Assembly (NCBI GenBank): GCA_001821015.1
Contig: MHRQ01000017.1
Span: forward strand, 1 to 16,816
Direction: 5' to 3'
DNA: 16,816 bases
Source: Candidatus Taylorbacteria bacterium RIFCSPHIGHO2_02_FULL_46_13
GTDB taxonomy: Bacteria > Patescibacteriota > Minisyncoccia > Phycocordibacterales > DSPV01
Shown: piece by piece, positions 1 through 7,246 of the stretch
Layout: every line of letters begins with the position of its first letter
Position numbering within the stretch: position 1 is the stretch's first letter
The notes under the pieces: model-generated
Databases searched by the model: none
Told to the model about the DNA's origin: nothing
The model's input: the letters and a program-made list of their open reading frames with translations, nothing else
Made by a program: the position numbers and the translations under genes

Positions 1-456
1 TTCCTCCTCAACAAGGTCAATGAGGTCTTTGTCTTCCACCATGTCGCACTTGTTGAGAAATACAACTACCTTAGGTACCCCGACTTGTCGTGCCAACAGA
101 ATGTGTTCGCGCGTTTGCGGCATGACACCATCAGTTGCAGCTACCACCAAAATCGCGCCGTCCATTTGTGCCGCGCCGGTGATCATATTCTTGATATAGT
201 CGGCGTGTCCAGGAGCATCAATGTGCGCGTAGTGGCGCAGTGGTGTCGTATACTCTTGGTGCGAAAGCGCGATAGTTATTCCGCGCGCCTTCTCCTCTGG
301 CGCGTTGTCTATTTCGTCAACCTTCTTTTCCTTCACGACTTGACCTGAAAGCGCCAAAGAGTGGAGAATGGCGGCGGTCAGAGTCGTCTTGCCGTGGTCA
401 ACGTGACCGATGGTTCCAACGTTGACGTGTGGCTTGCTGCGATCAAATGTAGCCAT
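1..456 (-). CDS. tuf: Elongation factor Tu, N-terminal part (cut by window edge)
   Basis: EF-Tu carries aminoacyl-tRNA to the ribosome as a GTP-bound ternary complex. Only the first 152 codons are present, the rest lying beyond base 1. The visible part is most of the GTPase domain: G1 GHVDHGKT, the effector loop ending in RGITI, G3 DAPGH and G4 NKCD. The start at 454-456 gives the family-typical N-terminus beginning MATFDRSKPHVNVGTIGHVD. The stretch after RGITI reads ALSHQEY, where most bacterial EF-Tus have an Asn-Thr pair (INTxHVEY). The Thr that contacts magnesium (in GIT) is kept. There is no strong SD, only an A-rich AAGAAAA stretch upstream. A good promoter about 285 bases upstream implies a long structured leader. 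The family assignment is certain. Confidence 0.98.
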   Translation of the reverse strand, partial: MATFDRSKPHVNVGTIGHVDHGKTTLTAAILHSLALSGQVVKEKKVDEIDNAPEEKARGITIALSHQEYTTPLRHYAHIDAPGHADYIKNMITGAAQMDGAILVVAATDGVMPQTREHILLARQVGVPKVVVFLNKCDMVEDKDLIDLVEEE

Positions 457-478
457 GATTATTTTTTCTTAATTAGAA

Positions 479-591
479 CTTACGCAGTTGGATGCAGTTC
501 AAGGCGCAAGTGAGGAGGCGACCGAAACATACTCTAGTATGGTGAGGGAGCCCCCGAACGAAGCAACGAAGAAATGTGCCAACTGTGTCAG
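479..591. repeat. Imperfect palindromic element A in the tuf leader
   Basis: A 13-base arm at 479-491 pairs with 579-591 (12 of 13 pairs counting one G-U; core CAGTTGG/CCAACTG). A central hairpin lies at 528-541 (CATAC, TCTA loop, GTATG). Fixed landmarks are GACC at 520-523 and GGGAGC at 546-551, followed by a CGAACGAAGC purine-rich stretch. The element at 7751-7863 has the same two landmarks with exactly the same 26-base offset, suggesting a common family. Here it lies within the inferred tuf mRNA leader. Its function is unknown; it could be an RNA structure or a non-autonomous mobile repeat. Confidence 0.6.
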
Positions 592-698
592 TCCTAGTAA
601 CTCCACGAGGTAGAGGCGCGAAATAATGCCCTAACTCGGGTAGTTACTATATTGATAAACCTGCTTAGCACGCGAAAATTATCACGACAACGCATTAG

Positions 699-715
699 CC
701 TCGCCATAAGCGAGG
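699..715. other. Small hairpin in tuf leader
   Basis: CCTCGC (699-704) and GCGAGG (710-715) form a perfect 6-bp stem with a 5-base loop, just downstream of the predicted tuf transcription start on the minus strand. No T-run follows, so it is not a terminator. It probably structures the long leader. Confidence 0.4.
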
Positions 716-739
716 GAGCGTTTCCAAGCAGTAACGGGA

Positions 740-769
740 ATCATAGCAGAAAAGGCTTATAGCCGTCAA
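740..769 (-). promoter_or_regulatory. Predicted tuf promoter
   Basis: On the minus strand, TTGACG (764-769) and TATGAT (740-745) are separated by 18 bases. A TGC directly before TATGAT makes an extended -10. It lies between the terminator at 805-834 and tuf, so tuf is probably transcribed on its own with a leader of about 280 nucleotides. Confidence 0.65.
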
Positions 770-804
770 ATAATCTTCAAATTTAAGAGCCACAGACCCT
801 GAAA

Positions 805-834
805 GCAAAAATCTCCCAGTAGGGAGATTTTTGC
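805..834. terminator. Bidirectional terminator hairpin after the surface-protein gene
   Basis: A perfect 13-bp stem (805-817 with 822-834, loop AGTA) has a GC-rich top and A/T-rich base, so either strand ends in a U-run. It sits 90 bases past the stop of the minus-strand secreted protein and just before the tuf promoter, insulating tuf from upstream transcription. Confidence 0.85.
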
Positions 835-923
835 GGTTCCGGGAGTAATAGAAGTACTCTTGGCGGACACAGGAGTTTTATTTCGCTCATATTTTATTGT
901 TATGGAGCTACTAAGTGCTTGTA

Positions 924-3900
924 CTAGGTCGTTACCTGAAGATACTTGTATGACTGACTCGTCCCATTCACGTTGGATATGGTAACTTCATAAGTCCCTA
1001 CAGGTATGGTGGTTGGAATCTGGAAGTAGATACCTCCTGGGTGGTCCCACTGGCCTGTGACTGTAACGGAGTAATTTGTATTGAAGAGTCTGACGGTAAT
1101 GGGCGCCGCATCAATTATATTAGTGCCGTCTAGTGCAATCCATGTGCCGGGACGAGCACTAGAAGGCGAAAGAGCAGTAACAGTGGGTTGGGTAGGAGCA
1201 GTGACGGTGAAAAGGGCGTTACTCGGGTCGCAATAATTATGTGTACTTATTGGAGAGCAAATATTGACTCTATAACTGCCAGCCGAAGGAATTGCGTTTC
1301 CCGGCAGAGTTAATTGATTGTTTCCGACCGTGCTCCTTATTGTCGCGGATGAGTACAGCGTACTTTGTGCGGTATCAACTACGTACACTCCGGTAGAATC
1401 CGAATCAAACGTCTGCGTCCATGTGACAGGAATGGAAGCGCCTAAGACAAAGCTCTCTCCCCCATTCGGGCTTGTGACGGTGATGGAGGGTTGGGCGGTT
1501 GAAACTGGCGCCGCGACCGTGAACACCTGGCTATAAACTGCCGTTTGAGTACCAAATTTATCCATACAGGTTGTGCATTGGAGTTGCAACCTATACTGAC
1601 CTAACGTCATACCCGAGGGGAGTGTTACCGTATAGCTACCAGTGTTAGGCACTCCGGGACCACCCGCCAGATTGTAACCGATAGTCTGATTGTCTTTGTT
1701 GAACGCCCAGATGACAATCGGTTCGCTCGCGGCAATATTCTGCGTTGTCCAGTGCACGTCAAGTTTTCCTCCAGCGTAGGCGGTCTGATTGGTAACGGGA
1801 ACGGTAACTGTCATAGAGGGAGCCACCGTCAAAGGAAGTACCGTGAAGGCGCTGCTGCCAATAGCGCTTACGCCACCGGCCCCGCACGAAGAACAAACAA
1901 TTTTGAGTTTGTACTGTCCCGGTGGAACATTTGAGGGAATGCTCATTTCATTAACAACTGACATCCCATTGTTGGTGTAGTTACCATTGAAGCCGACGGT
2001 GAAACTGGAGTTTTTGGTAACGCTCAATGGATAGCTGGCACCTCCGGATGAGATAAGAGTGAATTGCAAACTATCAATATTGGTTGAAGCGGGCAGATTA
2101 GCCGAGGACCAGACTGCCCACGCTGGCTGTCCTCCCGCAATGTAATTTTCCGGGGCGACTGGGTTTATGACAGTGATGGAGGGTTGGTTTGTGTTGGAGG
2201 AGGTAACGTTGAGATTGCCGCTCACCAATTGATTATTGTTCGCGTCGTAGACATACATCATGTATTGGCCCACAACAAGTGCTGGCGATACCGTTACTGA
2301 CCAACTACCATTTACCACTGAAACCAAACCGCTACCATACACCTTCCCGCCGCTATTACTTAAGACAATTCCAACTTGACTCACTCCGCTTGCCGTACCC
2401 GAGATAGTTGGCGTTAAAGAAGTAGTTTGTCCGCCACTGGTAATGGTAGCAGATCGTTGGGTAGCTGTTGTGCCCGGGGTAGGAGGACTGGCAACATACG
2501 TTCCATCTGTGAAATAAACAACGAGTATGAATGTCCTGAAGGCTGGATCAGAGGAATTTTTCTGACCGAATATATTGAACCCATACGTACCGTAGCTATA
2601 AGTACCGAGCATTTGGTCATAATCTGTATTGAGTTGGCGTCCATTGGAGGAAAAGACCACAACCGGCCAAGGCAAGATTCCATCAACACATCTTCCCGTA
2701 GTGCCGGAGAGACCTGAATAGCCAGTGTTTATAAGCATGGACTTAATAGTTTTTTGCGAATTGACCACAAGAGCTGCCTTCCAGTTATAGTCAGGCGAAC
2801 CGTTTGCAGTAAATTGACTCCACTGGCCTGCATGATCTTCGGTGCCGTTCGGCAGATACTCAAACAAAAGCGATGCGTCGGTTGCAGGGGCATATCCGAC
2901 ATACGCATTCTGCGAATTGGGACAGGAAGATTGAGTGGCTCCTCCAATCTGCACCGTGATACTTGATTGTGCGGAGAGACCAACTGAATCCCGTACAGTG
3001 AACCGCACCGTATAACTGCCGGCTGTTGAGTAGCTGTGGGTGAAAGTGGTGGTTTGATAAGGTACCGAAGCAGTTGACGCTGTAGAACCTCCACCCCCAA
3101 CACCTGCCCCATCCCCCCAGTCAACGTTATACGAGAGCGTACCGTTCTCGGGGTCATGAGCTCTAACGGACCACGTGCCCGCCGCGCCGACACTAAGGGA
3201 TGTCGGCCCGGAAACCCCATCAATAACGGGAGAGAGATTAGAACCGGCCGACGTAATCTTAAAGTACGAATCGCTTGAGTCGCAACGGTCAGTACCTGTT
3301 TGGCAAACTTGGACGGTATAAGCTCCATCAGGTGCAGTTCCTCCACCTCCGTCATAATTCACGATCTTTCCTACATACCAATCAGAGGACTGACCGCCCA
3401 CGCCCGTGGCAATCGTATATGGATTAACATAAGAGTAGGCGGGGCAAATCTGACCGGTACAAGGCGGGTAGTATGGTGCAAGTTTTAGGTCGTAACGCGT
3501 TGGAGAAAAAGACGTAGTGCTGGTTTTGTCCTGCCATCCAATAGTTTGTGTCGTTCCTTTTGCGTATGTTTCTCCTCCATTAGGAGTAATAACAGTAATA
3601 GAAGGTCGTGTAGTATTTCCACACCCATAAAGTTTATTTAATTGCGCCCTCGTCAAAGGTCCGACATAACCGGTCTGGCGAATGCCATATTTGGCTTGGA
3701 ATCTTACAACAGCCGCGGCTGTCTCTTCACTGAAAGTGGCCGGCTTATTATCATCAACAATAGTTATACCTAGGTTAAGTGTTAAAGCCCGCTCTAGATA
3801 AGCGACCTCATTCCCTGTATTGCCCACAGTTAAATCGTGAGTGAATGTGTAGCAAAAACTATTACTATCATTACCCGTAGGTGTTCCACCAGTCAAGGAA

Positions 3901-4103
3901 ATCCGAACATTAGTGACAACGCTCTGATCCGCGCCGAAAGACTGGAGCAGAGTTATAATCGCATTAACTTGATCGGCTGTTAAACCCGATGCTTGAGCCG
4001 AAGCGGAAACTGATTGAGCCGAACCAGAAACAGGAAAACCGGCCACCGCGACAGTCATTACCATCACCGAAGCTAAACCAAAAAGGAGAATTTTATTTTT
4101 CAT
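924..4103 (-). CDS. Secreted modular surface protein (PGBD, PKD, Ig-like, IPT/TIG)
   Basis: A 1059-residue exported protein. Residues 1-30 are a signal peptide (MKNK, hydrophobic core, cleavage near SGSA-Q), followed by a helical segment (about 40-72). Residues 84-161 match a peptidoglycan-binding domain (PGBD1), with motifs such as FQAKYGIRQTGYVGPLT. About 167-285 is a module opening with TPNGGETYAKG, as in Ser-Thr-rich/Kre9-type Ig-like repeats. About 290-387 is a PKD domain (VDWGDG, FTHSYSTAGSYTV). About 392-545 is unrecognised. Residues 550-635 are Ig-like, then three more Kre9/Ig-like modules follow (640-757, 760-865, 870-969). Residues 970-1059 are an IPT/TIG domain. I chose the start at 4103 because it gives a proper signal peptide; an in-frame ATG at 4181 would add 26 residues before it. 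No C-terminal membrane anchor is visible. The likely role is wall-attached or released adhesion or cell contact (inference). It separates fusA from tuf. Confidence 0.88.
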   Translation of the reverse strand: MKNKILLFGLASVMVMTVAVAGFPVSGSAQSVSASAQASGLTADQVNAIITLLQSFGADQSVVTNVRISLTGGTPTGNDSNSFCYTFTHDLTVGNTGNEVAYLERALTLNLGITIVDDNKPATFSEETAAAVVRFQAKYGIRQTGYVGPLTRAQLNKLYGCGNTTRPSITVITPNGGETYAKGTTQTIGWQDKTSTTSFSPTRYDLKLAPYYPPCTGQICPAYSYVNPYTIATGVGGQSSDWYVGKIVNYDGGGGTAPDGAYTVQVCQTGTDRCDSSDSYFKITSAGSNLSPVIDGVSGPTSLSVGAAGTWSVRAHDPENGTLSYNVDWGDGAGVGGGGSTASTASVPYQTTTFTHSYSTAGSYTVRFTVRDSVGLSAQSSITVQIGGATQSSCPNSQNAYVGYAPATDASLLFEYLPNGTEDHAGQWSQFTANGSPDYNWKAALVVNSQKTIKSMLINTGYSGLSGTTGRCVDGILPWPVVVFSSNGRQLNTDYDQMLGTYSYGTYGFNIFGQKNSSDPAFRTFILVVYFTDGTYVASPPTPGTTATQRSATITSGGQTTSLTPTISGTASGVSQVGIVLSNSGGKVYGSGLVSVVNGSWSVTVSPALVVGQYMMYVYDANNNQLVSGNLNVTSSNTNQPSITVINPVAPENYIAGGQPAWAVWSSANLPASTNIDSLQFTLISSGGASYPLSVTKNSSFTVGFNGNYTNNGMSVVNEMSIPSNVPPGQYKLKIVCSSCGAGGVSAIGSSAFTVLPLTVAPSMTVTVPVTNQTAYAGGKLDVHWTTQNIAASEPIVIWAFNKDNQTIGYNLAGGPGVPNTGSYTVTLPSGMTLGQYRLQLQCTTCMDKFGTQTAVYSQVFTVAAPVSTAQPSITVTSPNGGESFVLGASIPVTWTQTFDSDSTGVYVVDTAQSTLYSSATIRSTVGNNQLTLPGNAIPSAGSYRVNICSPISTHNYCDPSNALFTVTAPTQPTVTALSPSSARPGTWIALDGTNIIDAAPITVRLFNTNYSVTVTGQWDHPGGIYFQIPTTIPVGTYEVTISNVNGTSQSYKYLQVTT

Positions 4104-4128
4104 TATTTTGTGTAATTTACTATAATTA

Positions 4129-4136
4129 CCCCCCCC
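4129..4136 (-). repeat. Homopolymer G8 tract in the 5' region of the surface-protein gene
   Basis: Eight consecutive C on the plus strand (G on the coding strand) lie 26 bases upstream of the chosen start codon of the secreted protein. The tract is within the longer in-frame reading from 4181 (...LVGGGN...), so a change in length would alter either 5' spacing or the frame of that longer form. It is a candidate slippage site. Confidence 0.6.
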
Positions 4137-4267
4137 GACAAGAGAGAGGACTGCGCAACAGTATGTCATATTTGAATCCATTTTACAAGCTTATTCATTT
4201 TCTAAGTACAACGCTACTAAGTACTGACATGTGATTGTGGTTACTATTGCTAATCCTAATAAAAAAA

Positions 4268-4324
4268 TTCTCAAAAAACAAAAAACCGACTAGTGCACAT
4301 GCACCATTCGGCCGTTTTTGAGAA
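4268..4324. terminator. Imperfect terminator-like hairpin
   Basis: TTCTCAAAAA (4268-4277) pairs with TTTTTGAGAA (4315-4324). Shorter inner stems are CCGA/TCGG (4286-4289/4308-4311) and GTGC/GCAC (4293-4296/4301-4304). Its A/T-rich base suits termination in either direction. A small perfect hairpin, GTAGGT/ACCTAC, lies just beside it at 4329-4346. Together with 4420-4457 it isolates fusA from the surface-protein gene. Confidence 0.5.
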
Positions 4325-4419
4325 GTCCGTAGGTCTCTCTACCTACATCAAAGATTATCTCCCCTATCCCCTTACGAAACAATGGAATTATCCACAGTTC
4401 TAGATTTCACAAAAACACA

Positions 4420-4457
4420 AGAAGCAAAAACGGCCGTCTAAGGCCGTTTTTGCTTCT
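4420..4457. terminator. Strong bidirectional terminator downstream of fusA
   Basis: A perfect 16-bp stem (4420-4435 with 4442-4457, 6-base loop) has a CGGCC core and A5/T5 runs in the lower stem. It lies on the 3' side of fusA and its displaced tail copy, and is most likely the fusA transcript end. Confidence 0.85.
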
Positions 4458-4487
4458 CTTGGATAAAAATGAAATGTGGATAACTAT

Positions 4488-4535
4488 TTACTTACGCGCT
4501 TCAATGATGGTCTGCGCGACATTTGGCGGTACCTC
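4488..4535 (-). pseudogene. Displaced second copy of the fusA 3' end
   Basis: Read on the minus strand, this stretch encodes EVPPNVAQTIIEARK and a TAA stop. The real fusA ends VVPPNVAQTIIESRK. From VPPNV to the stop the two match at 13 of 14 residues, yet their DNA differs at most third positions, for example GCG CAG ACC ATC here against GCT CAA ACA ATA in fusA. The frame is open upstream to about 4618 but has no obvious start, and it is in a different frame from fusA, whose TAG is at 4612-4614. No EF-G similarity is clear upstream of the glutamate. I read it as a remnant of a second fusA end, left by recombination with a diverged copy or by an old duplication. Confidence 0.7.
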
Positions 4536-4611
4536 AATAGAAACAGCGACCGACAAGCGGCCTGTTTCTAACGGGGCGAGAGGTGGTGATTTACACTTCA
4601 GCTGACTCGCT

Positions 4612-6753
4612 CTATTTTCGGGATTCAATTATTGTTTGAGCTACGTTAGGAGGGACAACTTCATAGTGATCAAATTCCATAGTTGAAGAGGCACGGCCTT
4701 CAGTCATGGAACGAAGTGCAGTGGTAAAACCAAACATTTCAGCAAGTGGCACTTTAGAAGAGACAACTTTATTCATCCCCTGCTCGCCGACGTCATCAAT
4801 AGACGCACGCTTGGACGCAAGATACCCTGTGACATCTCCAACAAATTTCTCTGGTACTACAACTTCCATGCGCATGATCGGTTCTAGAAGCACAGGTTTG
4901 GCGCGTTTAGCGGCATCTTGAAACGCTTGCGATCCAGCAATCTTGTAGGCGATTTCAGATGAGTCAACATCATGATAGGAACCGAATGTCAGCTCGCACG
5001 AAACGTCTACCATCGGGAACCCCGCCAAAATACCGCGCTCAGTGGCTTCTTTGACACCTTTTTCAACGGCTGGAATGAATTCCTGTGGAATCACACCCCC
5101 TTTAATGGAGTCAATAAACTCAAAATGGTCATAGCGGCTAACGTTTTTAGGAATCTTTTTACCTTCAACAAGGGGCTTCATAGGTCGCAAAGTAAGCCGT
5201 ACATGGCCGTATTGACCCTTGCCTCCTGTTTGCTTGATGTACTTGTGCTCCGCTTCAGCTTCAGCCAAAATAGTCTCCTTATAGGCCACTTGTGGCTTAC
5301 CGACATTGGCTTCCACAGTAAACTCACGCTTCATGCGATCCACCATGATTTCAAGGTGAAGCTCGCCCATACCAGAGATAATGGTCTCACCTGTCTCGGT
5401 ATTAGTTGAAATGCGAAATGTCGGGTCTTCGTCAGAGAGGCGCTTAAGCGCAAGGCCCATTTTTTCCTGATCAGCTTTTGTTTTTGGTTCAATGCGCAGT
5501 GAAATGACCGGCTCCATAAATTTGATTGGGTCCAGGACAATCGGATTATTTTCGTCGCAGAGTGTGTGCGAAGTTTTTGCTTCTTTAAAACCTACCGCCG
5601 CCGCAATTTCTCCAGCAAACACTTGCTTCACTTCTTCACGCTCATTTGCCTGCAAGCGCACGATGCGCGAAAGGCGCTCACGTTTGCCCGTCGTGGAATT
5701 AAACACGTATGAACCCGCCTCTACCGTTCCTGAATAAACTCTGAAGAAAGAAAGAGCACCAACGAACGGGTCTGATTGTAATTTAAATACAAGGGCTGAA
5801 AAAGGCTCGCTGTCGTCCGCATGGCGCACGGCTGGTCCGCCAGTTCTTGGGTCAATACCGTCCACCGCTGGAATCTCAAGCGGGCTTGGCAAATAGTCTA
5901 CCACTGCATCAAGCACCAACTGAACGCCTTTGTTTTTCAACGCTGAACCGGTAAATACAGGAAACATTTTATTACCAATCACAGCTTTGCGTACTGTCTT
6001 CTGGAGCTCCGCAAACGGAATCTCCTTTCCTTCAAGGTAGGCGTGCATTTGCGCATCATCATGCTCAACAATTTTTTCCACAAGCTCGTGATGATATTTC
6101 TTAGCTTCCTCCATCTGATCTGCCGGAATATCCATCTCAATCACCTTCTCCCCCATTGAACCTTCAAACTTGTAGGCCTTCATGCGCAAGAGGTCAATGA
6201 CACCGTCATGATGTTCCTCAAGGCCGATAGGAATCTGGAAACGGACTGCCTGCTTTGAAAGGCGATCAAGAATAGACTGAAAAGATTTCTCAAAAGATGC
6301 ACCCATGCGGTCCATTTTGTTGATAAAGCAAAGGCGCGGGACATTTCCGTCGTCGGCATAACGCCAGTTGGTCTCTGATTGCGGCTCAACACCTGCGACT
6401 CCGTCAAAAACAACCACCGCCCCGTCAAGCACGCGAAGAGAACGCTTCACTTCAACGGTGAAATCAATGTGCCCAGGAGTATCAATAATATTAAAACGTA
6501 CTTTTTTGGATGTATCAGTACCCATATAGGTCGGATTCCAAAAACAGGTGATGGCCGCAGCGGTAATAGTGATTCCACGCTCGCGCTCCTGCTCCATCCA
6601 GTCGGTAACGGTATCTCCCTCGTGCACCTCACCGATTTTGTGCGTCATGCCGGTATAAAAAAGAATACGCTCAGACGTGGTTGTTTTACCAGCGTCAATA
6701 TGCGCTATAATCCCAAAATTCCTAACTTTTTCTAACGGATAGTCTCGGTTCAT
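4612..6753 (-). CDS. fusA: Elongation factor G
   Basis: EF-G is the GTPase that drives translocation of mRNA and tRNAs, and with RRF splits post-termination ribosomes. At 713 residues it is full length. The G domain shows G1 AHIDAGKT (17-24), the switch I end RGITI (59-63), G3 DTPGH (91-95) and G4 NKMD (145-148). Domain II follows, then III-V, with GMGELHLEI and the C-terminal GFTTALRSMTEGRASSTMEF region typical of the family. The ATG at 6751-6753 gives the standard MNRDYPLEKVRNFGIIAHID start. No clear SD precedes it. It has its own predicted promoter and is separated from rpsG by two opposite-strand genes. Its last codons look unlike the diverged tail copy downstream (4488-4535), so the 3' end may have been exchanged. 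Confidence 0.98.
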   Translation of the reverse strand: MNRDYPLEKVRNFGIIAHIDAGKTTTSERILFYTGMTHKIGEVHEGDTVTDWMEQERERGITITAAAITCFWNPTYMGTDTSKKVRFNIIDTPGHIDFTVEVKRSLRVLDGAVVVFDGVAGVEPQSETNWRYADDGNVPRLCFINKMDRMGASFEKSFQSILDRLSKQAVRFQIPIGLEEHHDGVIDLLRMKAYKFEGSMGEKVIEMDIPADQMEEAKKYHHELVEKIVEHDDAQMHAYLEGKEIPFAELQKTVRKAVIGNKMFPVFTGSALKNKGVQLVLDAVVDYLPSPLEIPAVDGIDPRTGGPAVRHADDSEPFSALVFKLQSDPFVGALSFFRVYSGTVEAGSYVFNSTTGKRERLSRIVRLQANEREEVKQVFAGEIAAAVGFKEAKTSHTLCDENNPIVLDPIKFMEPVISLRIEPKTKADQEKMGLALKRLSDEDPTFRISTNTETGETIISGMGELHLEIMVDRMKREFTVEANVGKPQVAYKETILAEAEAEHKYIKQTGGKGQYGHVRLTLRPMKPLVEGKKIPKNVSRYDHFEFIDSIKGGVIPQEFIPAVEKGVKEATERGILAGFPMVDVSCELTFGSYHDVDSSEIAYKIAGSQAFQDAAKRAKPVLLEPIMRMEVVVPEKFVGDVTGYLASKRASIDDVGEQGMNKVVSSKVPLAEMFGFTTALRSMTEGRASSTMEFDHYEVVPPNVAQTIIESRK

Positions 6754-6838
6754 AGTTCAAGTGTAAACTGCAAAAATCAAAATGGAAAATGACAATGCAA
6801 AATTGATAAATTAAAAACACCTTTGCAGGCGTAGATAC

Positions 6839-6866
6839 ATAATACATTAAACGTTTGAAAATGCAA
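6839..6866 (-). promoter_or_regulatory. Predicted fusA promoter
   Basis: On the minus strand TTGCAT (6861-6866) and TATTAT (6839-6844) are 16 bases apart, giving a leader near 80 nucleotides for fusA. The -35 box lies inside the spacer of the divergent promoter at 6855-6881, so the two promoters overlap and may compete. Confidence 0.55.
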
Positions 6867-6881
6867 AAGGGTTATTATGAT
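6855..6881 (+). promoter_or_regulatory. Predicted promoter of the cysteine-rich mini-protein
   Basis: TTGAAA (6855-6860) and TATGAT (6876-6881) are separated by 15 bases, short but workable. The ATG of a longer possible reading (6877) would fall inside this -10 box, which favours the internal start at 6922. Confidence 0.45.
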
Positions 6882-6921
6882 ATACTTTTCAAGGTCGTAT
6901 CGTTCAAAAAATTTTAAATCT

Positions 6922-7083
6922 ATGAATTGCAAGAAATGTGAAGGGCCTACGAGTGGCTACAAGTGCGATATTTGTGGCGAGGAGTCTGTCGCCCATGTTG
7001 AAACCCACACACATGGTGGCGCACACTGCATGCCTAAATGCACCGGATGCAACGAAGCGGAAGTAAAATGTAGTTGTAAGTAA
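6922..7083 (+). CDS. Cysteine-rich mini-protein, probable metal-binding
   Basis: A 53-residue protein with nine cysteines (3, 6, 15, 18, 36, 40, 43, 50, 52) and several histidines (25, 29, 31, 35). The pattern is CxxC, CxxC, then Cx3CxxC and a C-terminal CxC. The spacing suggests two small zinc or iron sites, with a His-rich link between them (HVETHTHGGAH). There is no signal peptide or membrane segment. I chose the ATG at 6922 because the upstream in-frame ATG (6877) overlaps the predicted -10 box and would add a basic, unrelated N-terminus. It has no clear SD. It is a stand-alone plus-strand gene inserted between rpsG and fusA, with its own promoter and terminator. I do not recognise a named family; a metallochaperone or zinc-ribbon adaptor is only a guess. 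Confidence 0.75.
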   Translation: MNCKKCEGPTSGYKCDICGEESVAHVETHTHGGAHCMPKCTGCNEAEVKCSCK

Positions 7084-7108
7084 TACCTCAGGAATAATAG
7101 TGATTCGT

Positions 7109-7144
7109 AAAACAAACATCAAGTTGAAACTTGATGTTTGTTTT
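7109..7144 (+). terminator. Terminator of the cysteine-rich gene
   Basis: A 16-bp perfect stem (7109-7124 with 7129-7144, loop TGAA) is followed by more T, 26 bases past the stop codon. The A-rich left arm means it could also act on the other strand. Confidence 0.85.
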
Positions 7145-7246
7145 TTAGCTATAACCTTGCGAAGATTGACTGCGTCAGGTTTAGATATCGGCAAATACAA
7201 AATATCAGAAAAATGCAGAAAGGTTGACATAGAGTAGGCATTGTGG

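Noticed and set aside
85..348. Plus-strand reading frame opposite tuf
   Set aside because: It is a shadow of the EF-Tu coding strand, which has unmistakable GTPase motifs.
592..800. Possible tmRNA, because the plus strand contains AACCTGCTTAG as in the E. coli tmRNA after its tag
   Set aside because: No T-loop sequence (TTCRA), no acceptor stem and no tag ending in LAA can be found on either strand; the short match is likely chance.
2729..3355. A 208-codon frame on the same strand as the secreted protein
   Set aside because: It lies wholly within the modular protein in another frame, with no SD and no recognisable protein features.
4104..4181. Upstream start of the secreted protein at 4181
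   Set aside because: It would put 26 residues, including the G8-coded glycines, before a typical signal peptide. Kept only as a possible slippage-related form.
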